Below are positions 44,998 to 54,600 of a stretch of 64,000 nt of DNA, in pieces. Both the position numbers and the translations under genes were made by a program. This DNA is from Planctomycetota bacterium (GTDB lineage Bacteria > Planctomycetota > J058): contig JAMLIC010000003.1 of NCBI GenBank assembly GCA_023954375.1, forward strand, positions 1 through 64,000. The letters are read 5' to 3'. Position 1 is the stretch's first letter, and every line of letters starts with the position of its first letter. The notes beneath the pieces were generated by a model. It saw nothing but the letters and a program-made list of their open reading frames with translations. It made no database searches and was not told the origin of the DNA.

Positions 44998-45060
44998 CGC
45001 GCTCGCCGGCGACCGGCGCTCTCCGGCCTCCTCTCGCGGGGGATCCAGCGGACCCTGGCG

Positions 45061-45528
45061 GTGGCCGCCGCCGCCCCCGCCGAGCTCGACGTGACGCTGC
45101 CCGGGCTCCCCGACTCGCTCGAGGCCGCGAGCCCCTTCGACGCGTTCACGCGCGCCGTCGAGCTGGCCGCCATCCAGAACGGCTGCAAGGCCGAGTGGGA
45201 CGACGCGACGGGCGTCCTCCAGGTGAAGCGCTGGTCCGCGGCCGGCGCGCCGCGCGCCGCCCGCCCGGCCCCGCCGGCGAGGGTCACCCTCGGCGACCGC
45301 ACGCTCGAGGTCCGCCTGCAGGCGACCGTCGTCGTCGAGGGCGGCCTCGCCGCGCGCCCCGAGGACGTCCGCGCGCTGACCCCCTGGGCGGTGATCGACG
45401 GGCAGGTGGTCGAGCAGGGCGCGCCGCTCCCGGGCGCCGACGAGGTGAAGGTGGTCGCCGTGGCCGACGGTCACGTCGTCCTGCGGGACCGCAACGGCGC
45501 GCGGGCCAGCGTGCCGCTCGTCCGCTGA
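45061..45528 (+). CDS. Hypothetical protein, possibly GspB/PilP-like
   Basis: 155 residues from GTG 45061, 63 nt after the kinase stop. No signal peptide is evident with this start. The C-terminal half has the strand pattern VRLQATVVVEGG, LTPWAVIDGQVVEQGAPLPG and VKVVAVADGHVVLRDRNG, which resembles the small beta domain of type II secretion GspB/GspC or pilus PilP proteins (a stored-value strand, INGxxVxxGD, then a VVL(R) strand). That is a weak, by-eye resemblance and no secretion genes are nearby. Its stop is 2 nt from the convergent HD gene. It may simply be the last gene of the kinase transcript. Confidence 0.5.
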   Translation: MAAAAPAELDVTLPGLPDSLEAASPFDAFTRAVELAAIQNGCKAEWDDATGVLQVKRWSAAGAPRAARPAPPARVTLGDRTLEVRLQATVVVEGGLAARPEDVRALTPWAVIDGQVVEQGAPLPGADEVKVVAVADGHVVLRDRNGARASVPLVR

Positions 45529-45530
45529 CC

Positions 45531-46094
45531 TCAGCCCGGCCCGAGGAGCGCCCCGAACAACGCGTCGACCGCGCGCCCGTAGTCGCGCGTCCAGCGCGCC
45601 CCGGGCGCGCGGGCGCGGGCGAGGTCGAGGACGCCGCCGAGGTACCAGCGCTGCGCGTCCTTGCCGCGCTTGAAGCCGGCCCACACCGCGGCCTCGCCCT
45701 GGGCGTCGCGGACGGCGAGCATGCTGCGCACGTTGTCGAGCTTGTCGGCGCAGGCGAGCAGCAGCGCGTCGAGCGGGCCCGCGCGCAGGGCGGCGAGCGT
45801 GTGCTCCTTCCTCGCCTCCCACGGGAGCGCCTTGTCGGGCTCGGAGACGACCTCGACCAGGGCGGCGACGTCCTCGCCGAAGCGGGCCGCGAGGTCGGCG
45901 AGCGTGGCGTCCGTGTCCTCGACCGTGTCGTGGAGGACGCCGGCGACGACGACCGGCTCGGCGGCCTCCCAGCCGATCAGCGTCTCGGCCACGGCGAGCG
46001 GGTGGACGAGGTAGGGCGCGCGGGTGAGCTTCCTGAGCTGACCCCGGTGCGCGCGCGCGGCGAACTCGATCGCGTCGAAGAGCCGCGCGCTCAT
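45531..46094 (-). CDS. HD-domain phosphohydrolase, small alarmone hydrolase-like
   Basis: 187 residues from ATG 46094 (ATGA overlap with the aminotransferase stop). The sequence follows the RelA/SpoT hydrolase (Mesh1-like) pattern: FAARAHRGQLRK, APYLVHPLAVAETL, VAGVLHDTVEDTDATLADLA (HD plus ED), FGEDVAALVEVVSEPDK and LLLACADKLDNVRSML, with the last Asp/Asn as metal or base ligands. No synthetase domain is present. Proteins of this kind remove the pyrophosphate from (p)ppGpp or related nucleotides; other nucleotides remain possible. The cytoplasmic location is clear from the lack of a signal. Confidence 0.82.
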   Translation of the reverse strand: MSARLFDAIEFAARAHRGQLRKLTRAPYLVHPLAVAETLIGWEAAEPVVVAGVLHDTVEDTDATLADLAARFGEDVAALVEVVSEPDKALPWEARKEHTLAALRAGPLDALLLACADKLDNVRSMLAVRDAQGEAAVWAGFKRGKDAQRWYLGGVLDLARARAPGARWTRDYGRAVDALFGALLGPG

Positions 46095-47272
46095 GCCCCG
46101 TAGAACCGGCGCACCTCGGCGACCACCCGCTCGCGCGCGGCGACCGGCAGCTCCGGATACATGGGCAGCGCCAGCACCTCGTCCGAGGCCGCCTCGGCCG
46201 CGGGCAGGTCGCCGCGCCGGTAGCCCAGGTAGGAGAAGCAGGCCTGGAGGTGGAGGGGCATGGGGTAGTAGACGCCGACGCCGATCCCGGCCCGCGTCAG
46301 GTGGTCGCGCAGCGCGTCGCGCCGCTCGGCGCGCAGGACGTAGAGGTGGTAGATCGCCTCGACGCCCTCGCCCGTCGGGTCGAGCGGGCGCACGCCCGGC
46401 ACGCCGCGCAGCCCCTCGTCGTAGGCGCGCGCGTGCGCGCGGCGGGCGGCGTTCCAGGCGTCGAGGTGCGGGAGCTTGACCCGCAGCACCGCCGCCTGCA
46501 CCTCGTCGAGGCGGCTGTTCCAGCCCACCTCCTCGTGCACGTAGCGCTGCTTGCCCGAGCCGTGCACCCGGAGCGACCGCAGGCGCTCGGCCAGCGCGTC
46601 GTCGTCGGTCGTGAGCATGCCGCCGTCGCCCGCGCCGCCGAGGTTCTTCGTCGGGTAGAAGCTCAGGCAGGTCACGTCGCCGAAGGTGCCCACCTTGCGC
46701 CCGCCCGCCGACGCGCCGAAGGCCTGCGCCGCGTCGTCGATCAGGGCGACCCCGTGCGTCCGGCACAGCGGCTCGAGCGCGTCGTAGCGCGCCGGGCGGC
46801 CGTAGAGGTCGACGGCGATCACGGCGCGCACGCGCGTCCCCTGGCGCGGCTCGCGCAGGGCGCCGCTCCGGTCGCGCGTGCAGCGCCCGAGGAACGCCGC
46901 GAGCGAGGCCGGGTCGAGGTTGAGCGTGCCCGGCTCCACGTCGACGAAGTCGACGCGCGCGCCCAGCCGCGCCGGCGCGCCGACCGTGGCGAAGAAGCTC
47001 TGCGGGGTCGTGACCACGCAGTCCCCGGGCCCGACGTCGAGGGCGCGCAGCGACAGGAGCAAGGCGTCGCTGCCCGAGGCGCAGCCGATCGCGTGGCGCG
47101 CCCCGCAGTGGGCGGCGAGCTCGGCCTCGAGGGCCCGCCCCTCGCCGCCGAGGACGTACTGCTGGCTGTCGAGGACCTTCGTCACGGCGCGGGCCATGTC
47201 GGCGCCGATCGCCGCGTGCTGCGGCGCGAGGTCGAGGAACGGGACGGGGGAGGTCGCGGTCGTGGTCGTCAC
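46091..47272 (-). CDS. DegT/DnrJ/EryC1/StrS family sugar aminotransferase
   Basis: 393 residues, GTG 47272. PLP-dependent fold type I: FLDLAPQHAAIGADMARAV, SQQYVLGGEGRALEAELAAH, GCASGSDALLLSLRALDVGP, VDLYGRPARYDALEPLC, LIDDAAQAFGASAGG and SFYPTKNLGGAGDGG, with the Schiff-base Lys in the last. HLQACFSYLGYRRGDLPAAE is also characteristic. These enzymes aminate nucleotide-linked keto-sugars for surface glycans or glycosylated metabolites. The partner dehydratase is not in the window. It is translationally coupled to the downstream HD hydrolase; the link between the two is not obvious. Confidence 0.9.
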   Translation of the reverse strand: MTTTTATSPVPFLDLAPQHAAIGADMARAVTKVLDSQQYVLGGEGRALEAELAAHCGARHAIGCASGSDALLLSLRALDVGPGDCVVTTPQSFFATVGAPARLGARVDFVDVEPGTLNLDPASLAAFLGRCTRDRSGALREPRQGTRVRAVIAVDLYGRPARYDALEPLCRTHGVALIDDAAQAFGASAGGRKVGTFGDVTCLSFYPTKNLGGAGDGGMLTTDDDALAERLRSLRVHGSGKQRYVHEEVGWNSRLDEVQAAVLRVKLPHLDAWNAARRAHARAYDEGLRGVPGVRPLDPTGEGVEAIYHLYVLRAERRDALRDHLTRAGIGVGVYYPMPLHLQACFSYLGYRRGDLPAAEAASDEVLALPMYPELPVAARERVVAEVRRFYGA

Positions 47273-47606
47273 GAGGGGGAACGCTAAGGCCGGGATGCGC
47301 GGGGGTCAACGGCCGGGGGACGGCTCCAGGACCGGGCCAATCGCCCACCCACGCCGGGCCCTTCGCCCGCCCGCCCCGCTCTTCTTCACGTGCCCGTGCC
47401 CGTGCCCGTGCCCGTGCCCGCCCCGCGAGGGCGCGCGCCACCCGTCGGCCGAGGGCGCTCCTCCATGTTCCTCGCCTCGGTCCAGCGCGACGTCGCCCTG
47501 CGGCCCGCGGGCACGGGCACGGGCACGGGCACGTGAAGAGTCGACATCCGGCCCCGTCGCTCCGGCGGGGTGGGGGAGCCGGGACGGGCACGGTTGGCTG
47601 GGAGCT
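47273..47606. other. 334-nt intergenic region dominated by a hexanucleotide inverted repeat
   Basis: Between the 5' end of the DegT gene and the 3' end of the protease gene (both minus strand). Holds the 31-bp inverted repeat described at 47384-47538. Reading frames giving Gly-His or Arg-Ala dipeptide runs are products of the repeat and are not genes. No promoter is recognisable. Confidence 0.6.
47384..47538. repeat. 31-bp perfect inverted repeat built from TGCCCG/CGGGCA hexamers
   Basis: Left arm CTTCACG followed by TGCCCG units (47384-47414, with a fifth unit to 47420); right arm four CGGGCA units followed by CGTGAAG (47508-47538). The two are exact complements over 31 bp with a 93-nt loop. 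A large stem-loop or cruciform is possible. Confidence 0.8.
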
Positions 47607-48515
47607 CTACCGACGCGCAGACCCCCGACACCCCAGCCGCTCCCGGCACCGGTCACAGAACCGCACCAGCCGCCCGCCGGTCGCCAGCGCCTTGCGCGCG
47701 TAGAACGCCGCGTCGCGGCCCTTGAACATGACGCACTCGACCCCGTGCCCCTCCGGGTTGTCGTCGGGCCCGGTCGCGTGCCGCAGCCACGGCGCCTGGT
47801 AGCCGTCGCGGATGTCGCGGTCGCCGGGGGCGAAGAAGTGGCCGAGCTCGTGGGCGATCGTCGGCAACACGATCGCCTCGAGCGCCAGGCCGCGGTCCAG
47901 CGCCGGCGTCAGCGCGGGGCGCAGGCGCTCGAGCGTCCGGCCGAGGGCGCGCCCCGGCCCGCTCGCCCGGCCGGGCGGCAGCCCCTCGGCCGGCGACTCG
48001 CCGGCGAGCGTGCGCGCCAGGCCCTCGACGATCAGCCGGCCCGGCGCCGTGTGGATGCGGGCGGCGCGCACCGCGCGCCCCCGGCGGTCGCGCGCCTCGA
48101 CGTGCGCCTCGCCGAAGTAGGGCGCCCGCCACGCCGGCGAGAGGACGAAGACGACGTCGTAGTCGGCCGGCTCGACCCCCAGCGCCTCGGCCGCCTGCAC
48201 GGCGAAGGCGACCAGCGCGTCGTCGTCGAGCGCCGCCGCGCCCTCGGGCAGCGGCACGTCGCGCCAGGCCCCGCGGTCGAAGCGCACGTCGAGGCCGGGC
48301 AGCTCGCGGCGCAGCCCGCGCTCGGCGCGCCCGAGCAGCCGCCTCGGCCGCACCTCGGGCCCCGCCCCCAGCCCCACGGCCAGGAGCCGCCACGACCGCT
48401 GGACCGTGAGCCCCCCCTCCTGCGCGGCGGCCGGCGCGGCGAGGGCAGCGGCCAGGGCGGCGGTTGCGAGCGAGGCGGCGCCGACGCGCGCGCGGGATGT
48501 CACACTGGAGCCCAT
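47607..48515 (-). CDS. Exported archaemetzincin-like zinc metalloprotease
   Basis: 302 residues; the ATG at 48515 overlaps the divergent DedA start, and GTG 48503 is an alternative. The signal peptide is ASLATAALAAALAAPAAAQ. The core begins with RSWRLLAVGLGAG and DYDVVFVLSPAWRAP, an alpha/beta layout as in archaemetzincins. IAHELGHFF gives HExxH; the third ligand is probably in DNPEGHGVECVMF, followed by RFCDRCRERLG. Archaemetzincins have HExxHxxGxxHC then CxM and a late CxxC, so order and cysteines agree, but about 20 residues are inserted between HELGH and the third ligand. Archaemetzincins are usually cytoplasmic, so export is unusual. Confidence 0.65.
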   Translation of the reverse strand: MGSSVTSRARVGAASLATAALAAALAAPAAAQEGGLTVQRSWRLLAVGLGAGPEVRPRRLLGRAERGLRRELPGLDVRFDRGAWRDVPLPEGAAALDDDALVAFAVQAAEALGVEPADYDVVFVLSPAWRAPYFGEAHVEARDRRGRAVRAARIHTAPGRLIVEGLARTLAGESPAEGLPPGRASGPGRALGRTLERLRPALTPALDRGLALEAIVLPTIAHELGHFFAPGDRDIRDGYQAPWLRHATGPDDNPEGHGVECVMFKGRDAAFYARKALATGGRLVRFCDRCRERLGCRGSARR

Positions 48516-49140
48516 GCTCGACGAGGTCCTCCGCTGGGTCGAGGATACCGAGGGGCCGTGGCCTTACGTGGTCCTCGCGCTCGCGTCCGGGTCGGAGTAC
48601 GTCCTGCCGTTCCTGCCGGGCGACACGGTGACCCTCTTCGGCGCCTTCCTCGGCGTCACGACCGGCCGCCCGCTCCTGGTGATCTACGCGGCGATCAACG
48701 TCGGCGCGATCCTGGGCTCGCTCGTGGCCTACGCCTTCGGCCGCTGGCTGGCCGGGCGGCCGGGCGCGCCCGTGTTCGAGAGCAAGCGCACGCGCAAGGC
48801 GATCGCGGCCGTCCAGGCCCGCTTCGCCCGCCACGGCGCCATGTACCTGGCGATCAACCGCTTCGTCCCCGCCCTGCGCGCCGTGTTCTTCGTCGCCGCC
48901 GGCATGATCCGCATGCCCGTGTGGGAGGTCGTCCTCTGGGGCGGGCTCTCGGCCCTCCTCTGGAACGCCCTGATCGTGGGCGTCGCGTGGGTCGTGGGCG
49001 ACAACTGGGCGGCGCTCGAGGCGCTGTTCGAGCGCTACACCGTGGCCGTCCTCGCGCTGATCGCGGTGGCGCTCCTGGGCCTCGCCGCGCGCTGGGCCTG
49101 GCGGCGGCGCCGGCGCCCCGACGGCGGCCCGGCCGCCTGA
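48514..49140 (+). CDS. DedA family membrane protein
   Basis: 208 residues from ATG 48514. The DedA signature is clear: SGSEYVLPFLPGDTVTLFG (the FLPGD motif), VGAILGSLVAYAFGRWLAG (the G-x-x-x-G-Y-x-x-G-R helix), FESKRTRKAIAAVQARFARH, and AINRFVPALRAVFFVAAGMI (R-F-x-P-x-x-R). Two C-terminal helices complete the fold. DedA proteins move polyprenyl phosphate or phospholipids across the membrane and depend on the proton gradient. CACACTGGAGCCC directly precedes the ATG, leaving only a minimal leader. Confidence 0.9.
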   Translation: MLDEVLRWVEDTEGPWPYVVLALASGSEYVLPFLPGDTVTLFGAFLGVTTGRPLLVIYAAINVGAILGSLVAYAFGRWLAGRPGAPVFESKRTRKAIAAVQARFARHGAMYLAINRFVPALRAVFFVAAGMIRMPVWEVVLWGGLSALLWNALIVGVAWVVGDNWAALEALFERYTVAVLALIAVALLGLAARWAWRRRRRPDGGPAA

Positions 49141-49141
49141 C

Positions 49142-51385
49142 TCACGCCCCCGCCGGGGCCTCCGCGCCCGCCCGCGCGTCGATCACCCGCCGGAGCGTCC
49201 GGGCGAGGTCCGCCGGCTGGTAGGGCTTCGAGAGCACGGCCGCCACGCCCGGCTCCTCCGCCAGCCCCTCGGTGCCGTAGCCGGTGGTGATCACGACCGG
49301 CACGTCGGGGTCGAGGGCGCGGAGGCGCTGCAGGACCTCGCGCCCGGAGAGCCGCGGCATGGTCAGGTCCAGGACGACCGCCCGCACCTGCGCGCGCGCG
49401 CGCTCGAACACGGCCAGGGCCTCCTCGCCGTCGCGCGCGACGAGCACCTCGAAGCCGAACCCCTCGAGCAGGCGTCGCACCGCCCGCCGGATCGCCGGCT
49501 CGTCGTCGGCGAGGAGCACCGCCTCCTGCCCGCGCGGCGGCAGCTCCTCGCCCGGGCTCGCGCCGGCACGGGGCCGCGCCGCGCCGGCGAGCGGCAGGTG
49601 GATCGCGAAGCGGCTGCCCCGGCCGGCCTCGCTCTCGCACTCGACGCGCCCGGCGTGCTGCGTGACGATCCCCAGCACGACCGCCAGCCCCAGGCCGGTG
49701 CCCTGCTCGGCCTTCGTCGTGAAGAACGGCTCGAAGGCCCGCGCCCGCACGTCGGGCGTCATGCCGACGCCCGTGTCCTCGACGGCGACGCGCAGCCGCG
49801 GCCCGTCGGGCTCGTCCACGACGCCGAGGGCGAAGCGCAGCGTCCCGCCGTCGGGCATGGCGTCGCGCGCGTTGAGCGCCAGGTTGACGAGGACCTGCTC
49901 GACCCGCGCCGCGTCGGCCCACGCGCGCGGGAGGTCGTCGGGCGCCGCCACCTCCACCGCCACGTCGGGGCCCAGCGTGGGCCGGAGCAGGCGCACGACC
50001 GCGGCGACGCACTCGCGCAGGTCGATCGCGTCGAGCGACAGCGCCGAGCGCCGCGAGTAGGCCAGCAGCCCGCGCACGAGCTGCGCCGCGCGCTCGATCG
50101 CCCGCTCGACCTCGTCGAGGTGGGCCGGCTGCCCGTCGAGCCGCGCGAGCGAGAGGTTGGCGAGCATGCCGGTGAGCAGGTTGTTGAAGTCGTGCGCGAT
50201 CCCGCCCGCGAGGCGCCCGACCGACTCGAGCTTCTGCGCCTGCGCCAGCTCGGCCTGGAGCGCTCGCAGCTCGCTGATGTCGGCCATGATCCCCTGCGCG
50301 CGCACCGCCCGCCCGCTCGCGTCGTACCCGACGGCGAACGCGTCGTGGACGGTCCGCCAGGAGCCGTCGGCCACGCGCAGGCGGTACTCGTAGCGCACCG
50401 CCGGCGGCCGCCCCGCCAGGTCGGCGGCCATCTGCCGCCGGATCCGCTCGCGGTCCCGCTCGTCCACCCGCTCCCACCACAGGCCTGGCTCCGCGCAGAG
50501 GCGCTCGGCGCTCACCCCCAGCCAGGCCTCGACGCGCGGGCCGACGAACAGGAACAGGTCGCGGGCGATGTCGTAGTCGTAGACGAGGTCGCTCGTCGTC
50601 TCGGCGATGAACCGGTAGCGCGCCTCGGACGCGGCCAGCTCGGCGTGGGCCCGCCGCTCCGCCGTGACGTCCTCCATGCTGCCGATCATGCGCACCGCCC
50701 GGCCGTCCGGCCCGGTGATCACCAGGCCGCGGTCGCGGACCGTCGCCCACCCGCCGTCGCCGCGCCGGAAGCGGTACTCGTCCTCGTAGGTGGCCCCTTG
50801 CGCGATCGCCGCCGAGAGCTTGGCGGAGACCCGGGGGAGGTCGTCGGGGTGGATCCGCCCCTCCCAGGCCGCGACGCTCGCCCCCAGCGCGTCGCGCGGG
50901 AGGCCGAAGACCTCCTCGGCGTTCGCGCCCCAGGTGATCCGTTCGGTGACGATGTCGTAGTCGTAGATCAGGTCCCGCGCCGCGCGGGCGGCGAGGTCGA
51001 AGCGCTCCTCGCTCTTGCGGCGGGCCTCGACCGCCCGGCGCTCGGCCGTCTCGTCGCGCGCGATCGCCACGAGGAGGTCGTCGCCCGCGCGGGCCCAGCG
51101 CCAGGCGACCTGGCGCGGCCGGCCGTCGGCGGCGAGGAGCGCGTCCTCGCGCGGGAGGTCGTCCAGGGGCGCCTCGCCCCGCGCGGCGCGCGCGCACACG
51201 TCACGGCGGGCCCGCCCCGGCCCGCACAGGTTCCAGAAGCCATCACCCAGCGCCCTGCCGGGCGCGAGGCCGAGGACGCGCTCCGTGGCGGCGTTGGCCC
51301 GGACGACCAGCCCCTGCCCGTCGATCGCCAGGACGACGTCGTGGGTCTGTTCGAACGTGACCGCAGCGATCAGGTCGTCGAGCAT
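49142..51385 (-). CDS. Hybrid sensor histidine kinase (three PAS domains, HisKA, HATPase, receiver)
   Basis: 747 residues, ATG 51385, no membrane helix, so a cytoplasmic sensor. PAS 1 spans about 5-120 (EQTHDVVLAIDGQGLVVRAN), PAS 2 125-245 (DLIYDYDIVTERITWGANAE), PAS 3 250-372 (DLVYDYDIARDLFLFVGPRV). The HisKA phospho-acceptor is His398 (LAGGIAHDFNNLLTG). HATPase boxes: VLVNLALNARDAMPDGG, VEDTGVGM, TGLGLAVVLGIVTQHAG. The receiver (about 625-740) has LLADDEPAIRR, Asp673 in VVLDLTMPRLSG and LSKPY. The HDFNN type is common in hybrid kinases that pass phosphate through the receiver. Its own promoter is at 51395-51423. The cognate regulator is unknown; a lone receiver lies at 62857. Confidence 0.92.
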   Translation of the reverse strand: MLDDLIAAVTFEQTHDVVLAIDGQGLVVRANAATERVLGLAPGRALGDGFWNLCGPGRARRDVCARAARGEAPLDDLPREDALLAADGRPRQVAWRWARAGDDLLVAIARDETAERRAVEARRKSEERFDLAARAARDLIYDYDIVTERITWGANAEEVFGLPRDALGASVAAWEGRIHPDDLPRVSAKLSAAIAQGATYEDEYRFRRGDGGWATVRDRGLVITGPDGRAVRMIGSMEDVTAERRAHAELAASEARYRFIAETTSDLVYDYDIARDLFLFVGPRVEAWLGVSAERLCAEPGLWWERVDERDRERIRRQMAADLAGRPPAVRYEYRLRVADGSWRTVHDAFAVGYDASGRAVRAQGIMADISELRALQAELAQAQKLESVGRLAGGIAHDFNNLLTGMLANLSLARLDGQPAHLDEVERAIERAAQLVRGLLAYSRRSALSLDAIDLRECVAAVVRLLRPTLGPDVAVEVAAPDDLPRAWADAARVEQVLVNLALNARDAMPDGGTLRFALGVVDEPDGPRLRVAVEDTGVGMTPDVRARAFEPFFTTKAEQGTGLGLAVVLGIVTQHAGRVECESEAGRGSRFAIHLPLAGAARPRAGASPGEELPPRGQEAVLLADDEPAIRRAVRRLLEGFGFEVLVARDGEEALAVFERARAQVRAVVLDLTMPRLSGREVLQRLRALDPDVPVVITTGYGTEGLAEEPGVAAVLSKPYQPADLARTLRRVIDARAGAEAPAGA

Positions 51386-51394
51386 CCACTGTTC

Positions 51395-51423
51395 ACCCTA
51401 GGGAACCCGGGCCCCGGGGACAA
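51395..51423 (-). promoter_or_regulatory. Sigma70-type promoter of hybrid histidine kinase
   Basis: On the minus strand, TTGTCC (51423-51418), 17-nt spacer, TAGGGT (51400-51395). Transcription would begin only a few nucleotides before the ATG at 51385, so the message is nearly leaderless. Confidence 0.5.
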
Positions 51424-51610
51424 CGGCGACGGAGAGGTCCTGTCGGGCGGTGGTTACTATCCGAATGGAACCGTCCGTCACCCCCGGCAGGCGCCTGCGG
51501 TGCGCCCCGGGTGTGGCGCACCGGGCCGAAACGCAACCCTTTCGATACGCACAACCTGCGGCCCGGCAGGCCGTTGCGCTCAGGCCCGTTCCTTGCTCAA
51601 CTGGACCCGC

Positions 51611-54600
51611 ATGAGCCCGAACCGTCTCGCGCGCGCCGCCTCCCTGCTCGCGCTGCTCCTCGCCGGCCCGGCCCTCGCCCAGCCGGAGCCGACCTCGTCG
51701 TTGTCGACGGGCGTGCCGCCGATCGTCGAGACGCTCGGCGCCGACCGCTTCGTGCGGCTCACGGGGGTCAACGAGGCGGGCAAGGTCGTCTGGTTCAACT
51801 GGCAGCTCGCGGAGGCGCTCGGCCTCGAGGTCCCGCGCGGGCACCGCATGACGCCCGAGTTCGAGCGCGAGCTCGTGCGGCACCTGTCCTTCCGCCTGCT
51901 CCGCCAGGGCGAGTCGGCCGGCGGGCGCCCGACGGTCGAGATGTTCGCCGACCGCTACGGCGGCTGGGGCATGGGCTACAACCAGGGCGCCGGGCGCGCG
52001 GCCTTCTTCGGCCGCTTCAACCTCAACATCAAGGGCGTCGGCGTCACCCCCCTCGTCTCGAACAACACCCACTACAGCCACCGCCACGGCGGCGCGCCGC
52101 TCAAGGAGGGGATCCTCGAGGCGGTGTGGGGCGAGGTGGGCACGAACCTGTTCCGCGCCGGGTCGACGCGGATCCTGGCCGTGATCGACACGGCCGACCA
52201 CACCGTGTGGGAGGACGGGGGGCGCGAGCGGCGGGCGCTGATCATCCGCGCCGGCCACCAGCTCCGCCCGGCCCACCTGCTGGCCGAGGGCTTCAGCCGC
52301 AGCCAGAACTTCGAGGCGCTCGTCAACATGCTCGAGGCGACGGGCACGCTCGTGCGCCGCGTCGAGAACGGCCGGGCCGTGGTCGACCTGCCGGAGTCGC
52401 TCCGGCGCGTCGCCGACCGCCACGCCGGCACGGCGGCCGAGCTCTACCGGCACCGGATCCTCCACGGCGGCCTGTCGCCCGGAAACAAGAGCTTCGACGG
52501 CGGCATGCTCGACCTGGGGACGGTCACCAGCCAGCCCCGCACGGCCCCCGTGCACGTCCTCGACTACACCGACGGCACCGGCCGCGTGCGCGCCGACCTG
52601 CGCTTCGAGTCCGAGAACGAGTGGCGGGTGCGCGACCTCCAGAGCTACTCCTCGGTGGCGGAGGAGGCGCGCGGGAAGCCGGGCTTCAAGTGGGCGAGCT
52701 TCGACATCGCCGCCTACTACCGCGAGAGCTACCAGCGGCAGCTCGAGCTGAAGCTGCTCGAGGCGGCGGGGCTCAAGCGGGCCGCGGCCGAGCGGCTGCG
52801 GGCGGCCGAGCCGACGCTCGTGCGCGGCTTCGCCGACAAGGTCCACGAGCTGGGCGCGCTCACCAACGACGTCGAGATGAACATCGAGCGCAACGAGGTG
52901 CGCCGCGGCAGCGTCGCCGACGTGTTCAACGCCCTGCGCGAGGTGGCCGGCGCCGGCGCGCGCGGGACGCTCACCGGCGAGCGCGTGTTCGAGGCGCTGC
53001 GCGTCGACGCCGACCGCCCGGCCGACCGCGAGGCGGCGAGGCGCGGCGCCGACGCCCTGGCCGACCTGCACAAGCGGGTCATGTCGGCGGCCTGGACGAA
53101 CGGCTCCGACCTCTACGACGACCGGCGCTCGTTCGAGCGGTCGGTCGAGACGCGGGCCGGGCTCGAGAACGTGAACCTCGACGCGCTGGCGCGCAAGGCG
53201 CTCAACGATCGGCTCACCGCGCTGATCGCCGACTACGAGCGCACGGGCGACCCGCGGGCGCTCCGCGGCGAGATGGAGCGGCTCGTCGACACCGGCGTCC
53301 GCGACGTCGAGGCGCTCATGGCGGGCGAGCGCCTGGCGCGGCTCGCCGACGGGAGCGTCCTCTCGGGCGCCCGCACGGCCGAGGGGCTGAACTACGCCGT
53401 GCGCTCGGCGGCCGACGGCGGGCGGTTCGTGCGGGTCGAGCTCCCGCTGACGCCGGCCGAGGGCGGCTTCCGCCTCACCTCGCTCGACGGCAGCCTCGTC
53501 AGCGAGTCGCAGGCCCGCTCGACCCTCTATCGCTTCACCACCGACGCCTGGGCCAGCCACCAGGACGTCACCGGGACGCTCGGCACGGGGCGCGACGGCC
53601 GCCCGGCGCTGATCTTCGAGGCGCCGGTGCGCAGCGGGCAGATCGGCGCGATCGAGGGCGCCTTCTGGGTGCGCGAGGGCGACCGCTGGCTGAACCAGGA
53701 GGGGCGCAACTACCGCGGCTACCGCTTCGCCGCGCCCGACCGCGCCGACCTGACGCGCCTCGAGCGGCGGATCACGCACCCCGAGGGCGAGGGCTTCGCG
53801 CCGCGCACGCGCGGGGTCGCGGGCGAGCTGCGCATCCCGTCGATCACCGAGGCCGAGCTGAACCGGATCTTCGAGGCGGCCCGCGCCGGCACGCTCGCGC
53901 GCGGCGCCGAGCGGGTGGAGGCGGCGTCGGAGGCCGACCGCGCGGCCATGCGCTCGGCGCTGTCCCGGGTGACGGAGACGACGCTCTCGCTCGAGGCGAC
54001 CAACGAGGTCGACGCGCGCCTCCTCGCCGAGCGCAACATGGTCCGGATCACCACCGGCCTGATCGCGGCCGTCGAGGCGAAGGCGGCCGAGCTGCCCGCG
54101 GCGGAGCGGGCCGGGTTCCGCGCCCGGGCGCTCGGGCTGATCTTCGCCCACGAGCTGGCCCACGCGGCCGGGATCCGCTCCGAGCGCGCCGCCGACGCCG
54201 AGGCCGTGCGGGCCCTGCGCCGGGCCGGGCTCACGAACCTGACCGAGGCCGACCTGCGGCGGACGCTCTCGGCGTTCGACGGCGAGCGGGCGCCGAGCAC
54301 GCTCCTCGAGCGGATCCGCGACTTCGCCCGCTACGGGACGTCCGGCGGCCGGGCCGCGGCGCTGGCGCGCGAGGCCCGCGGCGAGGCCGACCCGTTCGCC
54401 CGGCACCGCAGGGCCGACGGGACGATCGACTGGCGGCGCGCCTCGGGCGACCGCGCCCTGCGCGAGGCCAACGGCCTGGTCCACTTCGCCATGGCGCTGT
54501 TCCTCAAGGAGCTGGCGGTCGTGGTCAAGACCGGCGACCGCCTGCGGATCGAGGAGTTCTTCGACGGCCTCCTGACGACCGACTTCTACACGCACTACGG

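Noticed and set aside
47306..47656. ORFs encoding Gly-His and Arg-Ala dipeptide runs over the hexanucleotide repeat
   Set aside because: Direct translation of TGCCCG/CGGGCA arrays; no start signals.
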